This document shows, piece after piece, positions 35,279 through 45,696 of a stretch of DNA of 64,000 nucleotides; the first letter of the stretch is position 1; each line of letters begins with the position of its first letter. Under the pieces are notes generated by a model that was not told where the DNA came from, did not search any database, and was given only the letters and a program-made list of their open reading frames with translations. The DNA is from Anaerolineae bacterium (GTDB lineage: Bacteria > Chloroflexota > Anaerolineae > Promineifilales > Promineifilaceae), in NCBI GenBank assembly GCA_023384415.1, contig JAHDWJ010000005.1, positions 32,506-96,505 of the forward strand, written 5' to 3'. The position numbers were made by a program, and so were the translations under genes.

Positions 35279-35413
35279 ACAATGCCAGATTATGTTCTTC
35301 GCTAGTATAATTGCGCTTCTACATAAAACGAAGGTAGCCGACTTGCCGGGCTGTGGATCAAGGGCAAAGTTGGCCTGAACCACCTCGTTTTGTCATACCA
35401 AGAGAGTACCCCA

Positions 35414-35749
35414 ATGGCTGCAATTTATCCGACTGGCGTTACGGCTGATAGAAATGAACGTGTTTTATTGATTACCTGGAATGATGGGCGAGAGAGTCGT
35501 TACCCATTTGCCGGGCTGCGGGCGGTGTGTCCTTGTGTGGAGTGCAAGGGGGGGCACGCTAACATGGGCCAACCCCCTGACCTGGAGCAGCTCCGTACGG
35601 CAACTAACCCTGATTTGAACCTGGAACAGGTGCAATCTGTTGGTAGTTATGCCCTGCAATTTATGTGGAGCGATGGGCATTATACGGGTATTTATACCTG
35701 GGAATATTTGCGGCAGGCGGATCCGGGGGAAAGGGAGACTGGAGAGTAG
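35414..35749 (+). CDS. DUF971 (GBBH-like N-terminal) domain protein
   Basis: About 111 residues from ATG 35414; a TTG at 35390 is an alternative. The pattern LLITWNDGRESRYPFAGLRAVCPCVECKGGH and YALQFMWSDGHYTGIYTWEYLR is the stand-alone DUF971 domain, with a CxxC pair that may bind metal. In other bacteria the domain is linked to iron-sulphur carrier (ApbC/Mrp) function or is fused to gamma-butyrobetaine hydroxylase. No such partner is adjacent. The last residues (GERETGE) come from the GGAGACTGG-type spacer repeat. Confidence 0.83.
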   Translation: MAAIYPTGVTADRNERVLLITWNDGRESRYPFAGLRAVCPCVECKGGHANMGQPPDLEQLRTATNPDLNLEQVQSVGSYALQFMWSDGHYTGIYTWEYLRQADPGERETGE

Positions 35750-35793
35750 AGACTGGGGAACTGGTGTCTGGCGTTTTTTGATGCGGCCGCTGG

Positions 35794-36684
35794 TTATTGG
35801 TGTATTGGTGTATTGGTGTAATAGAACTGGGTGGTTTCGCGGGGGGTGAGGGCATTTTGGATGAAGGTGGAATGCAGGGGCGCGGCCGCGTTCCCTATCT
35901 CTTCTCCTGTTACCCACCGGCACGCGGCCGCAACCGTTCCCACGCCTATCTTCCCCATAAAACAGAGAGTCATTCGGTTCTCCGGGGTCACATACACCCC
36001 AGCCAGATCGGTTATGGTGATAGGTTGACCTGTTTGTGCCTGGGCCAGGTGCGCGGCCGCGGCCCAGGGTGATTGACCCTTGGGGCAGGGGCCACCGGGC
36101 AAATGCCACATCCCATTTTGTTCATGCCACAGAACCTGCCCTTGCCCATCAGGCACAATCAGTGCCGTTTCCAAATGCCATTGTCGGGGGGATTGATACA
36201 GGGGTTGGCCTTGCCACCACCGCTGCAAATCCAGCAGGCGGTAAACTGATTTTCGCAGCAGGTGGATTACCAGGGGAATTTTTTCCTGTTCCCGCAGATG
36301 GGGCGGCCCGCCAGGGTGGTACAAGGTAGAAAAAAGGCGTTCGTGATGGGAACGTACCATAAAGGGTAAACGGTCGGGCTTGTGAAACTGGACAGCCAGC
36401 GTCTCATCTGAGGTCTGGGCACTCCCTCCGCGCAGCAGGCCACGCAGGACAAAGATGAGGAGATCAAAATTGCGGCCGCGAATATAGCTCACCTGCACCA
36501 GTCGCACCGGAAACACCTTATACCCCGTTTCCTCAAATAACTCCCGCACCATGCCATCAGACGGTAGTTCATTCGCTTCCAATCCCCCACCCGGCAACGC
36601 CCATGTCCGGCTGTCACTCCGCTGAATTAGGAGCACCTGTCCAAATTGATCTGTAACTAAACCTTCAACACCCAGAGCGAACAT
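35794..36684 (-). CDS. Tandem Nudix protein with a degenerate second domain
   Basis: 296 residues. The first Nudix box is complete: GGLEANELPSDGMVRELFEETGY (about 33-55), with the REUxEE core that binds metal. The second unit starts at about 170 (WHLETALIVPDGQGQVLWHEQNGMWHLPGGP), but where the box should be it reads AAAAHLAQAQTG, without the catalytic acids, so it is probably structural or regulatory. Nudix proteins hydrolyse nucleoside diphosphate derivatives; the substrate is unknown. The last residues TNTPIHQ and the stop are encoded by the TATTGGTG spacer repeat, so the C-terminus may have been remodelled. Four GCGGCCGC sites. Confidence 0.82.
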   Translation of the reverse strand: MFALGVEGLVTDQFGQVLLIQRSDSRTWALPGGGLEANELPSDGMVRELFEETGYKVFPVRLVQVSYIRGRNFDLLIFVLRGLLRGGSAQTSDETLAVQFHKPDRLPFMVRSHHERLFSTLYHPGGPPHLREQEKIPLVIHLLRKSVYRLLDLQRWWQGQPLYQSPRQWHLETALIVPDGQGQVLWHEQNGMWHLPGGPCPKGQSPWAAAAHLAQAQTGQPITITDLAGVYVTPENRMTLCFMGKIGVGTVAAACRWVTGEEIGNAAAPLHSTFIQNALTPRETTQFYYTNTPIHQ

Positions 36685-36872
36685 AAAAATACTCCCCTAA
36701 AGAATATAAGGTATACAGTTGGAGTGATGAGAACTCGCTTATGTGCAAATTGCTTACTCTCTCTTATTGACGTCATAATCAGAGCGTCGTATAGTGTAAA
36801 AGCCTGTGACCAGACGTTCATTGTAATTGATACCCTTTATTTCATTGCTACACAACAGATTATAAGATTTAC

Positions 36873-37093
36873 CAGCAATTCTCAATTTAGAACCCGTTGT
36901 GTGGTAGGGGTGGGACAGGCGGGCACTATCTGGGTCAAGCGATTCAACCTTATTCCCGCCTGTCTCACCCCTTTTGCCCTTGATTTAGGCCAGGCGGGGC
37001 GAGACAGGTGGGAACAGAACGGTCTCGTTTGACCAAAACCCTGGCCCACCTGTCCCGCCCCACATTCATTTCTGGACAAATTGAGAATTGCTG
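36873..37093. repeat. MITE-like element with nested double hairpin
   Basis: Its ends are a perfect 16-bp inverted repeat (36873-36888 and 37078-37093, CAGCAATTCTCAATTT). Inside are four versions of a 17-bp unit. Units 36907-36923 and 36955-36971 pair with one mismatch, and 36996-37012 pairs with 37045-37061 with one mismatch, giving two hairpins with 31-32 nt loops. There is no coding capacity. The region also carries ACAACAGAT just outside each end. Confidence 0.83.
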
Positions 37094-37197
37094 ACAACAG
37101 ATAAGAAGAAAAAACGGATACTCCTGGCCATCCACGCAAAAATTCGTTTCTCCCTCCAATTCGTTGTTGTTATTCTTGCCATAATTGGAATTGCTGA
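37088..37197 (-). repeat. 110-bp dispersed repeat, copy A
   Basis: Read on the minus strand, it starts TCAGCAATTCCAATTATGG and is similar along about 105 bp to 47908-48015 (shared GAATT, GGAG, CGAATTTT and CTGTTGTC blocks in the same order). It touches the MITE-like element at its far end. It lies just upstream of the C39/LysM gene. Confidence 0.75.
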
Positions 37198-37269
37198 AGA
37201 GTTACACGCCGCCCAGCCTGGTCCTTTAAACCACAATTTATCAATTGTATCCACAAAGGAGTTCGCACT

Positions 37270-38322
37270 ATGAGCAATCAGTTAAATGTACCTTATCGTT
37301 CCCAATGGGACCCTGATGCTAAAGATTATGAAACGGATTGTGGCCCCACCAGTGTCTCAATGATTCTAGGCGCATTTGGTATTAATCTCTCATCGGATGA
37401 GATTTATCGTCGCCATCTGCCATCCAAAAGACGAGACCAATACATTACCTTTAATGAACTTCTGGCCGTCTTAGAAAAAGAAGGTGTGCCGATGGTGTGG
37501 AAAAAATATGTTGGCTCTGGGGAAGCTTTGGAACAGTTAAAAGCCAATATCAATGCCGGTAAACCGATGATTGCCCTGGTGAAATATCATCCCTGGCGCA
37601 CGATGACCGGGAATCAATTTTCAGGTGGTCATTTTGTGGTGGTCGTTGGTTATGATAATCAACATATTTATATGAATGATCCCCTATTTGGCAATTGGGT
37701 CGCCCGCAGCAAAGGGGAGCGATTCCCAGTGCCGGTGCGCCAATTTTTGGATGCCTGGGGAGGCTTTCCAGAGACGGAGAACCCCAATTTTGCCTGTAGC
37801 ATTACCACGCGCAGTTTAACGGCCGCGGCCGCGCCCCCACCACCCCCACAACCCGTCACCCCCGCCCCCATTGGCGATACCCCGGCTGTCACTCCTGATG
37901 TCCGCCGCCGCATCATGGCCCTGGCGGCCATGTTACGGGCCATGCCCCCAGACCTGGATCTACCCGAAGATGGGCAATTTTGGACGGCCCGGTTGGGTGA
38001 TTTTGGGGCACAAGTAGCCAAACATACGGTCGTTTCCGGGAATACTCTGGGTGGGCTGGCCGGCCGCTTTTATGGCGATATGTCTAAATGGCGGGGCATT
38101 CAGTCGTTTAACCGGCTGCCTGGCGAATCTATCTGGATTGGGCAGCAGCTTACTATTCCTTTGCTGGGTAACACACCTCTCCCCACCGATTTCATCCCCG
38201 ATCCCAGTGCTATCAGCTTTAGTGTGGAGGATGAGCCAGAAGCCGTGGCTGATGCCCTGAATTACGATGATTTTGAGACGGTTAATGCCGGATTCAACTT
38301 TGCCGCCGGGTTGGAAGAGTAA
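37270..38322 (+). CDS. C39-like cysteine peptidase with LysM domain
   Basis: 350 residues, start preceded by AAAGGAG. The N-terminal papain-like C39_2 domain (1-180) shows the nucleophile in DCGPTSVSMIL (Cys24), His in SGGHFVVVVGYD and Asp in MNDPLFG. A Pro-rich linker (about 185-205) leads to LysM-like sequence HTVVSGNTLGGLAGRFYGDMSKW ending IWIGQQLTIP. Such a protein should act on the cell wall or on peptides, yet no signal peptide is present: the protein begins MSNQLNVPYRSQWDPDAK. Non-classical export, cytosolic action, or lysis-dependent release are open options. Confidence 0.82.
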   Translation: MSNQLNVPYRSQWDPDAKDYETDCGPTSVSMILGAFGINLSSDEIYRRHLPSKRRDQYITFNELLAVLEKEGVPMVWKKYVGSGEALEQLKANINAGKPMIALVKYHPWRTMTGNQFSGGHFVVVVGYDNQHIYMNDPLFGNWVARSKGERFPVPVRQFLDAWGGFPETENPNFACSITTRSLTAAAAPPPPPQPVTPAPIGDTPAVTPDVRRRIMALAAMLRAMPPDLDLPEDGQFWTARLGDFGAQVAKHTVVSGNTLGGLAGRFYGDMSKWRGIQSFNRLPGESIWIGQQLTIPLLGNTPLPTDFIPDPSAISFSVEDEPEAVADALNYDDFETVNAGFNFAAGLEE

Positions 38323-38431
38323 GCCAGTAGGGTGGGGTTCACTCTGTTTGCATACAGTGCTTTACCACTTTTTTGACCGCCGACGACCGACCGCCTATGA
38401 TTGGTAAAATTGCGGTTGGCGATCCAATTTA

Positions 38432-38884
38432 TCAGCCATCATCACGCCGCCAGTCGCGGCCGCGTTCCTTCTTTCGCTCTCCCCGCCTTCTCTTGGCTTC
38501 CTGGCGACGCTCCTGAGCCGCTAAAGACGGTTTCGTGGGGCGTCGCCTTTTTGGTATTTTGAGCGCTTCAGCCAGAAGTTGTTGCAGCCGGGTCATGGCC
38601 GCTTCCCGGTTTTGCTGCTGACTACGTTCTATCTGCGCCGTCACCGTCAATACCCCTTCCCCATCCAGGCGTGAAGCCAACTTCGCCAACAGCCGCGCCC
38701 GCTGCGCCTCATTCAAACTGGGCGACTGGGTTATCGAAAAGGAAAGCATCACCTTCGTTTCCGTCTTATTGACATGCTGCCCCCCTGGTCCCCCACTGGC
38801 AGCAAACCGAAACCTCAACTCCCCTAGAGGAATAACCAACTCATCATTGATAACCAGTTTGTTGTCACCCGAAATGTCACTCAT
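38432..38884 (-). CDS. arfB: Peptidyl-tRNA hydrolase ArfB (ribosome rescue)
   Basis: About 150 residues from ATG 38884; an upstream ATG at 38944 would overlap the HNH gene further. The catalytic GGQ lies in FAASGGPGGQHVNKTETKVML. The basic tail (KRRRPTKPSLAAQERRQEAKRRRGERKKERGRDW) enters the mRNA channel of stalled ribosomes in known ArfB. It frees peptides from stalled ribosomes without a stop codon. The start overlaps the end of the HNH pseudogene frame (38877) by 8 bp. Confidence 0.92.
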   Translation of the reverse strand: MSDISGDNKLVINDELVIPLGELRFRFAASGGPGGQHVNKTETKVMLSFSITQSPSLNEAQRARLLAKLASRLDGEGVLTVTAQIERSQQQNREAAMTRLQQLLAEALKIPKRRRPTKPSLAAQERRQEAKRRRGERKKERGRDWRRDDG

Positions 38885-39304
38885 GTTCAGGGGGATGCCA
38901 GCCCACACTCGCCCATCGGCGGCGGGAATCAACAATGAGTTCATTGTTCATATTCAGGGCAATAATAGTAACCCTTCCCATAGGGGTTAAACCTGCGAGG
39001 TGGGTCTTTTGACCATCCCAGACAAAATGATCGGGCCAACGATGTCGGCGCGGGTGAAATAGCGGGACAATTTCATCAGCTACCGGATCTCTTAGTTGAG
39101 TAATAGAACCTTTGAATTCGTACACCGTCGGCAAGCAAAACAGAGGTTGGCAAATTCGGTTTTACCCCCTTTTATCTCAGGGATAATGTGATCCAGCACC
39201 ATCGGCTGTCCGGTGTTGCCTTGAGTGGTCTGGCAATAAGCGCATTGATGATCGTCAACTGCCTCAAGCTGTTGGCGAAGCTCTAAGGACAGGTAGATAC
39301 TCAT
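38877..39304 (-). pseudogene. HNH endonuclease, one-base frameshift
   Basis: The first frame (39304-39092) reads MSIYLSLELRQQLEAVDDHQ, CAYCQTTQGNTGQPMVLDHI, IPEIKGGKTEFANLCFACRRC, then leaves the family pattern. From about 39113 a second frame resumes with EFKGSITQLRDPVADEIVPLFHPR and runs to 38877. One base lost at CGGTGT-ACGAATTC would account for it: restoring it gives RRCNEFKG, the expected zinc-finger end of this HNH family. This family occurs in Chloroflexota and cyanobacteria right after a small CopG-like gene, as here. Function unknown; error in the assembly is possible. Confidence 0.8.
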
Positions 39305-39309
39305 GCGCT

Positions 39310-39720
39310 TTACAGCTTATCAGCTGGTGGGATTTGGTATCCGCGCCAGCGTAGAATTGCAGTCGCATGGGCTTTTTTGAGCATAAATCGGTCAGCCTCG
39401 GTGCGAAGTTCAACCAATTCTACTTTTTAGCGGGCGTAATTTGTTCATTGGCATTTTTATAAGGTAATTCATTGTAGCGAATCATTTCATCTGATGTTGT
39501 CCGACTGCGCGATTTGCCATAATGCCTCATCTTCTAATCTATCCAAAGCAGCTAAATCGGTTTGAAACTCAGCCGGAGCGTCTTCCCAATTAGGGGGACT
39601 ACCCACGCGCACCGCCTGAATAATAACCTCAGCCAGAGAGCGTTTGGTAGCCCAGGCTGTCTTCTCTAAGCGGTGATATAAATTTTTCGGCAATTGAATA
39701 TTTACGCTTTGCATACTCAT
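39310..39720 (-). pseudogene. CopG-like small protein upstream of HNH, two frame breaks
   Basis: Frame one (39720-39487) reads MSMQSVNIQLPKNLYHRLEKTAWATKRSLAEVIIQA and ends at AQSDNIR. A second frame continues TTSDEMIRYNELPYKNANEQITPAKK and stops at 39422-39420. A third resumes with VELVELRTEADRFMLKKAHATAILRWRGYQIPPADKL to 39310. Put together they form one protein of about 135 residues of a ribbon-helix-helix-like family that usually precedes HNH genes. Two separate breaks next to another broken gene suggest true decay. No GCGGCCGC occurs in either gene. Confidence 0.72.
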
Positions 39721-39775
39721 CCACAGTCCCTATTTCTTGGTAAGGATGTTACAAATTATACCCTATGCTTCTACC

Positions 39776-42001
39776 TTAATGCCCTAAGCCATGTTCGCGG
39801 AGTTTGGCGATGACGCGGGCGGGGGTGAGGGGGATTTCTTCAAACCAGATACCGGTGGCATCATGGAGCGCGGCCGCGACCGCTGGCGCATAGGGAATGA
39901 AGGGCATCTCGGCCATACCCCGTGCCCCCCAGGGCCCCAGCGGGTCTGGGTGTTCCACCAGCACTGACTCAACCCGGGTAGGAATATCCATGATTCCCGG
40001 CATCAGGTAGGTGCTGAGGCGCGGGTTGAGGATGTGACCATTTTTCACCTGTAGATGTTCGGTAATGGCGTAGCCATGGGCCTGAACGACCGCCCCTTCT
40101 ACCTGCCCTTCGATCATCTGGGGGTTGATGATTTTGCCCACATCATCAGCACAAACCACCCGATCTACATGAATGTGGCCGGTTTCGATGTCCACGGTCA
40201 GTTCTACGGCTTCAGCGACATAACCGTAAGCGAAGTTTGGGGTGGCCCGCCCAGTTTGGGGGTCTAGGGGAGTGGTACGGGGTGGGGTATACCGATAATG
40301 CCCCCTGGCCGGCCGCTCTTCGTTCTGCCACGCCTGTAAAGCTATCGCGGCCGCGCCCCGAATCGCATTGCCGGCCATCCAGGTCATCCGGGAAGCGGAC
40401 GAGGAGCCTGAATCGCCGCTGGTGGCGGTGTCTGAGGCCACAACTGTCACCTTTTCTACGGGAACACCGACGGCTGCGGCCGCCATCTGCTTAAAAGCGG
40501 TATGTGCCCCCTGCCCCACATCGGCCCCGGCATGGTACAGGATGATTTGCTCAATCTCGGCCGCGCCACGCAGCTCCAGGGTGGCCTCACACCGCTCTGG
40601 GAAGCCAAAAGAGTAGCCGATGTTCTTAAAAGCACAGGCAAAGCCGCGGCCGCGGCGCAGCATTGCCGGATTTGTTCGCAATGTTTTCACGCTATTAAAT
40701 GGCCCGCTGCTAACGGCTAACTGATCCCAGTTTGCGGCCGCGGCACACGCCTCTACCACCTCTGGCAAACTCACCCCAGCAGGCATAATCGTTTGCACAA
40801 TTGCCTCACTCCCTTCCCGCACCATATTGCGCTGCCGGATTTCCACAGGGTCAATCCCCAGGGCGTAAGCCAGCTTGTTCATCTGATTTTCAGCCACAAA
40901 CGCCCCCTGGGGGGCCCCAAAGCCGCGAAAGGCTCCACCGGGGGGATTGTTGGTATAGACGGCATAGCTGTCAATCCAGGCGTTGGCGATCTCATACGGG
41001 CCAGCTACGGTGAGATGGGTGTTGCCCAAAACTTTGTTGCTGGTGTAATTGTACGCCCCGGCATCCAGGATCACCTCTGCTTTGACGGCGGTAAGGCGTC
41101 CATCACTGGTGGCCCCCCATTTGGCGTAAATGGTGCCCTGGTGACGCTTGTGGTGGCCGATGATGCTCTCTTCTCTGGACCAGATGATGCGGATGGGGCG
41201 GTGAATTCCCCGTTCGTGCAGGCGTAGAGCAGCCAGGGCTAACACAATTTGCACGGACATATCTTCGCGGCCGCCAAATGCCCCGCCAATCGCCGGATAA
41301 ATCACCCGCACCCGGTCCAATGTTAAATCCAACGCATGGGCGATCTGCCCCTGGTCTTCATGGATCCATTGCCCGGCTACGACGACGGTCACCCGCCCTT
41401 CTTCGTCAATATATCCCAGCCCAGCTTCCGGCTGAAGATACACATGCTCTTGCATGGGCAGTTGGTAGGTAGATTCGATGATGATGTCAGCGGCCGCGAA
41501 CCCGGCCTCAATATCCCCTTTGCGTATCTGATATTTCTGGCGGATGTTGCTGCCATGCAGCCGATGGAGAATGGTTTCGTCCTTCAGGGCGGTAAACGGA
41601 TTATCTATGACGGGCAGCGGCTCCCATTCTACCTGGATCAGGTCACGGGCAGCCGCGGCCGCTTCTTCCGTCTCCGCCACAATAAAGGCGATTTGATCCC
41701 CTTCCCACAGGCTGATGTCACAATTGGCTTTGCGGCTGCCTAACCCTACCAGCACTGGTTGGTCAAAAATCATCAACCCATACTCATTCACCGGCACATC
41801 TTTAGCTGTAAAAATAGCGACCACTCCCGGTACCTTTTCTGCCTGGCTGATGTCCATCGAAACCATCCGGGCGTGGGGCTGGCCGCTGAATAACACCTTA
41901 GCATGAAGCAGATTATCTGGGGTCATGTCACCAGGGTACAGCGCATGACCAGTCACTTTAGCCAGAGCATCTACTTTGGGGATAATTGTCGAAATAGCCA
42001 T
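39776..42001 (-). CDS. Xanthine dehydrogenase-family molybdopterin-binding large subunit
   Basis: About 741 residues from ATG 42001, which has GAGGG upstream. Landmarks are KVTGHALYPGDM (N-terminal), QEHVYLQPEAGLGY, AIGGAFGGREDM (molybdopterin contact), GGAFRGFGAPQGAFVAENQ and GARGMAEMPFIP with the likely catalytic Glu. The lack of a CoxL-type active loop favours a xanthine dehydrogenase or other hydroxylase over CO dehydrogenase. Its FAD/FeS partner is encoded at 44129-45580, with a carboxypeptidase gene in between. The substrate is unknown. Ten GCGGCCGC sites make this one of the densest genes. Confidence 0.9.
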   Translation of the reverse strand: MAISTIIPKVDALAKVTGHALYPGDMTPDNLLHAKVLFSGQPHARMVSMDISQAEKVPGVVAIFTAKDVPVNEYGLMIFDQPVLVGLGSRKANCDISLWEGDQIAFIVAETEEAAAAARDLIQVEWEPLPVIDNPFTALKDETILHRLHGSNIRQKYQIRKGDIEAGFAAADIIIESTYQLPMQEHVYLQPEAGLGYIDEEGRVTVVVAGQWIHEDQGQIAHALDLTLDRVRVIYPAIGGAFGGREDMSVQIVLALAALRLHERGIHRPIRIIWSREESIIGHHKRHQGTIYAKWGATSDGRLTAVKAEVILDAGAYNYTSNKVLGNTHLTVAGPYEIANAWIDSYAVYTNNPPGGAFRGFGAPQGAFVAENQMNKLAYALGIDPVEIRQRNMVREGSEAIVQTIMPAGVSLPEVVEACAAAANWDQLAVSSGPFNSVKTLRTNPAMLRRGRGFACAFKNIGYSFGFPERCEATLELRGAAEIEQIILYHAGADVGQGAHTAFKQMAAAAVGVPVEKVTVVASDTATSGDSGSSSASRMTWMAGNAIRGAAAIALQAWQNEERPARGHYRYTPPRTTPLDPQTGRATPNFAYGYVAEAVELTVDIETGHIHVDRVVCADDVGKIINPQMIEGQVEGAVVQAHGYAITEHLQVKNGHILNPRLSTYLMPGIMDIPTRVESVLVEHPDPLGPWGARGMAEMPFIPYAPAVAAALHDATGIWFEEIPLTPARVIAKLREHGLGH

Positions 42002-42061
42002 CTCCAACCCTCAAATCGTGATCGCAATCGTCATTGTGATCGCAATCCTAATCGGTTCCCC

Positions 42062-44014
42062 TCACCTCACCACCATCGGCAAGTACAAAGTACGCGGCAC
42101 AATTTGTACCGTATCAATATAACTATCACTGCCAGCCGCATTGGTCACCGTAAGCGTGACCGTATAATTGCCCACCCCCCCATATTGATAGGTTGGGTTA
42201 GCCACTGTGCTGGTGCCGCCATCACCAAAATCCCAGGCATAGGTCAGTCCGGCCCCGGTTGAACTGTTGGTGAAGCTGGTGATGCTGCCCACATAATCTG
42301 GGCTGGAAGAGGTGAAATTGGCCTGGGGTGCAGCTATTGGGGTGATGTCCAGGAAAATGGCCGTGACCGCCCCCCAGTTCCCGTTGGCATCCTGGCCTCT
42401 AACAAAGATGATGTGCCGTCCCACCGCCAGATTCAGGGTGTCAACGGTGGCTGTAACCGCCTCAATGGGGCTGTTAAATGTGCCATCTGACGCGGCCATG
42501 GGGTACGGGATGGGGGTGGTGGTTGTGACCCAGTGGGGAATGTCCAGATAATATTCTGCGGCCGCGATATTCTGCACCGGCTCCGTACCATTGCTGTTGT
42601 TATATCGGGTGTCATTGATCGTCGCCGTCAACTGTACCGGCGTTCCCTGTGTCACCGTCATCGCCGAGGTCCCCAGATTCAACGCATCGGGGCCGGCCGG
42701 GGTGATATAAGGGGCACGGGCTGTTTTTGCCGCATAGAGCAGCGAGGGCATATTCCCCGGTAAAATTGTATTTTGGAAAACTGTACATGATTGGAAAAAG
42801 GACGTACCCAGCTCATAAGTAAAGGCCGCCAACCCCATCTCCCCATAAGCGAAATCATCCGTCGTCCCATCTGTTGGATACAGGGCAATCGCCTGTTGGG
42901 GGGTGTAATTATTAAAATAAGCCAATTTGCGCCCCAACGTCTGGAACTGTGCCCCGTTTCCGGTTGCCTGGTTAGTGAATCCCCAGGGCCACAGCACCAA
43001 CTGCCCGTAGCTGTGAACATCCAGGAAGATGCCGGTCGTAGTAATAAAAGCCGGAGTGGTGAAATCATTTTCTGGAGCGAGTCGTTGATCCGGATATTGA
43101 TTTAAGATGTAATTGACCACCGCTTGCGTTTCTGGTTCTGAAGCCGGGCTGGCCCCGCGGTAGGTCAGGTTACATTGGCTACCACTGGAGCCACCCCATT
43201 CTCCCCATTCATAAGGGTAGTTGCGATTGAGATCCGCTCCCCGGGTATTTGAGGTTGCCCCACAATAGTTTTGATTGGTATTTTTACGCCAGGAAAGCCC
43301 AGTTTCCGCTTTTTTGCGCCCATCTGGGTTAGATTGCAGCAGCAGATGAATCTCGTTGTAATCCAACAGCCAGGTGGCATCAGCATCGGTGCCATAATTG
43401 TTGACCAGATACTCGGCAAAACGAGTTACCAGCTCAGCGGTGGTGTATTCACGGGCGTGTATGGCGGCCATGATGAATAGTTTGGGCTTAAAACCACTGT
43501 TGGCACTGTTGGTCAGGCGTAGCACCATGAGATCATACCCCCCGCCGGGCAGGTTCATTTTTTCCCAGGAATCGCCAATATCGATCCAGGTTGCCAGGGT
43601 AGGGTAAGACGCCACGATGTTTTGGGCAGTGGTGAACGTTTCTTCAACGGTGCGATAACAGGGGTACCCCGGAATGCCCCCACCCTGACCAGGCAGCATT
43701 TCGTTGGGCGTGTTAATTAGCCGGGTCAACTCCTCGTCAACTTCCAAACGAAACCCTTGGGTGAGCAAAAAGGTATATTCTGCCGCTGTGACATCCAGGA
43801 TGATGTAACCCGCCGCACGGTTGATTTCCCACGGCTCATTCCAGGCCGCCACCTGAGCTACGGCTTCTATGGACGGGTAATATGCCCGCACCACCTGTAA
43901 GGTATCGTCATCAGGCAAGCGTGTTGGTTCGGCTGGGGCTGAGTTGAGCGGCAGCAGCCCAACCAGGGCCAGAGGAATAAGACAAAGGGCCAGCACAAGG
44001 GTTAGACGTTTCAT
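42062..44014 (-). CDS. Secreted M14 zinc carboxypeptidase with PKD domain
   Basis: 650 residues with a signal peptide. The M14 domain (about 120-440) shows the zinc ligands in AAIHAREYTTAELV (HxxE) and FLDVHSYGQL, the arginine region LNRNYPYEWGEWGG and the catalytic Glu in FTYELGTSF. A PKD domain follows near the end (YAWDFGDGGTSTVANPTYQYGGVGNYTVTLTVTN), and the protein closes with RTLYLPMVVR, a tail type common in Anaerolineae secreted proteins. It should degrade extracellular peptides. It sits between two subunits of a cytosolic molybdenum enzyme, which is odd. Only one GCGGCCGC occurs in 1.95 kb. Confidence 0.92.
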   Translation of the reverse strand: MKRLTLVLALCLIPLALVGLLPLNSAPAEPTRLPDDDTLQVVRAYYPSIEAVAQVAAWNEPWEINRAAGYIILDVTAAEYTFLLTQGFRLEVDEELTRLINTPNEMLPGQGGGIPGYPCYRTVEETFTTAQNIVASYPTLATWIDIGDSWEKMNLPGGGYDLMVLRLTNSANSGFKPKLFIMAAIHAREYTTAELVTRFAEYLVNNYGTDADATWLLDYNEIHLLLQSNPDGRKKAETGLSWRKNTNQNYCGATSNTRGADLNRNYPYEWGEWGGSSGSQCNLTYRGASPASEPETQAVVNYILNQYPDQRLAPENDFTTPAFITTTGIFLDVHSYGQLVLWPWGFTNQATGNGAQFQTLGRKLAYFNNYTPQQAIALYPTDGTTDDFAYGEMGLAAFTYELGTSFFQSCTVFQNTILPGNMPSLLYAAKTARAPYITPAGPDALNLGTSAMTVTQGTPVQLTATINDTRYNNSNGTEPVQNIAAAEYYLDIPHWVTTTTPIPYPMAASDGTFNSPIEAVTATVDTLNLAVGRHIIFVRGQDANGNWGAVTAIFLDITPIAAPQANFTSSSPDYVGSITSFTNSSTGAGLTYAWDFGDGGTSTVANPTYQYGGVGNYTVTLTVTNAAGSDSYIDTVQIVPRTLYLPMVVR

Positions 44015-44030
44015 GGGAACTCCTGGGAAT

Positions 44031-44128
44031 TATGAATTAGGAAGGATGAAGGATGAAGGGCAAAGTGGTAAAGTCAAATCGCTTCGTGCAACTTTGCGAC
44101 TTTGCAACTTTGCTACTTTGCTACTTTG
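44031..44128. repeat. Simple-repeat spacer between carboxypeptidase and XDH genes
   Basis: GAATTATGAATTAGGAAGGA-type units are followed by GCAAAGTGGTAAAG and by a run of ACTTTGCTACTTTGCT units that reaches into the 3' end of the next gene. It uses the same blocks as 16266-16428. Confidence 0.75.
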
Positions 44129-45619
<1,491 letters not shown>

Positions 45620-45696
45620 TCACGCTATTTTGCCAACCGACAGTGTATTTAATTTTCGGTCTTTTGCGGTTGCCGGACGACGGTCTGGGTTCCGTG

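Noticed and set aside
36724..37273. Several 60-100 codon frames before the C39 gene
   Set aside because: They run through the MITE-like element and its hairpins, and their sequence mirrors the inverted repeats.
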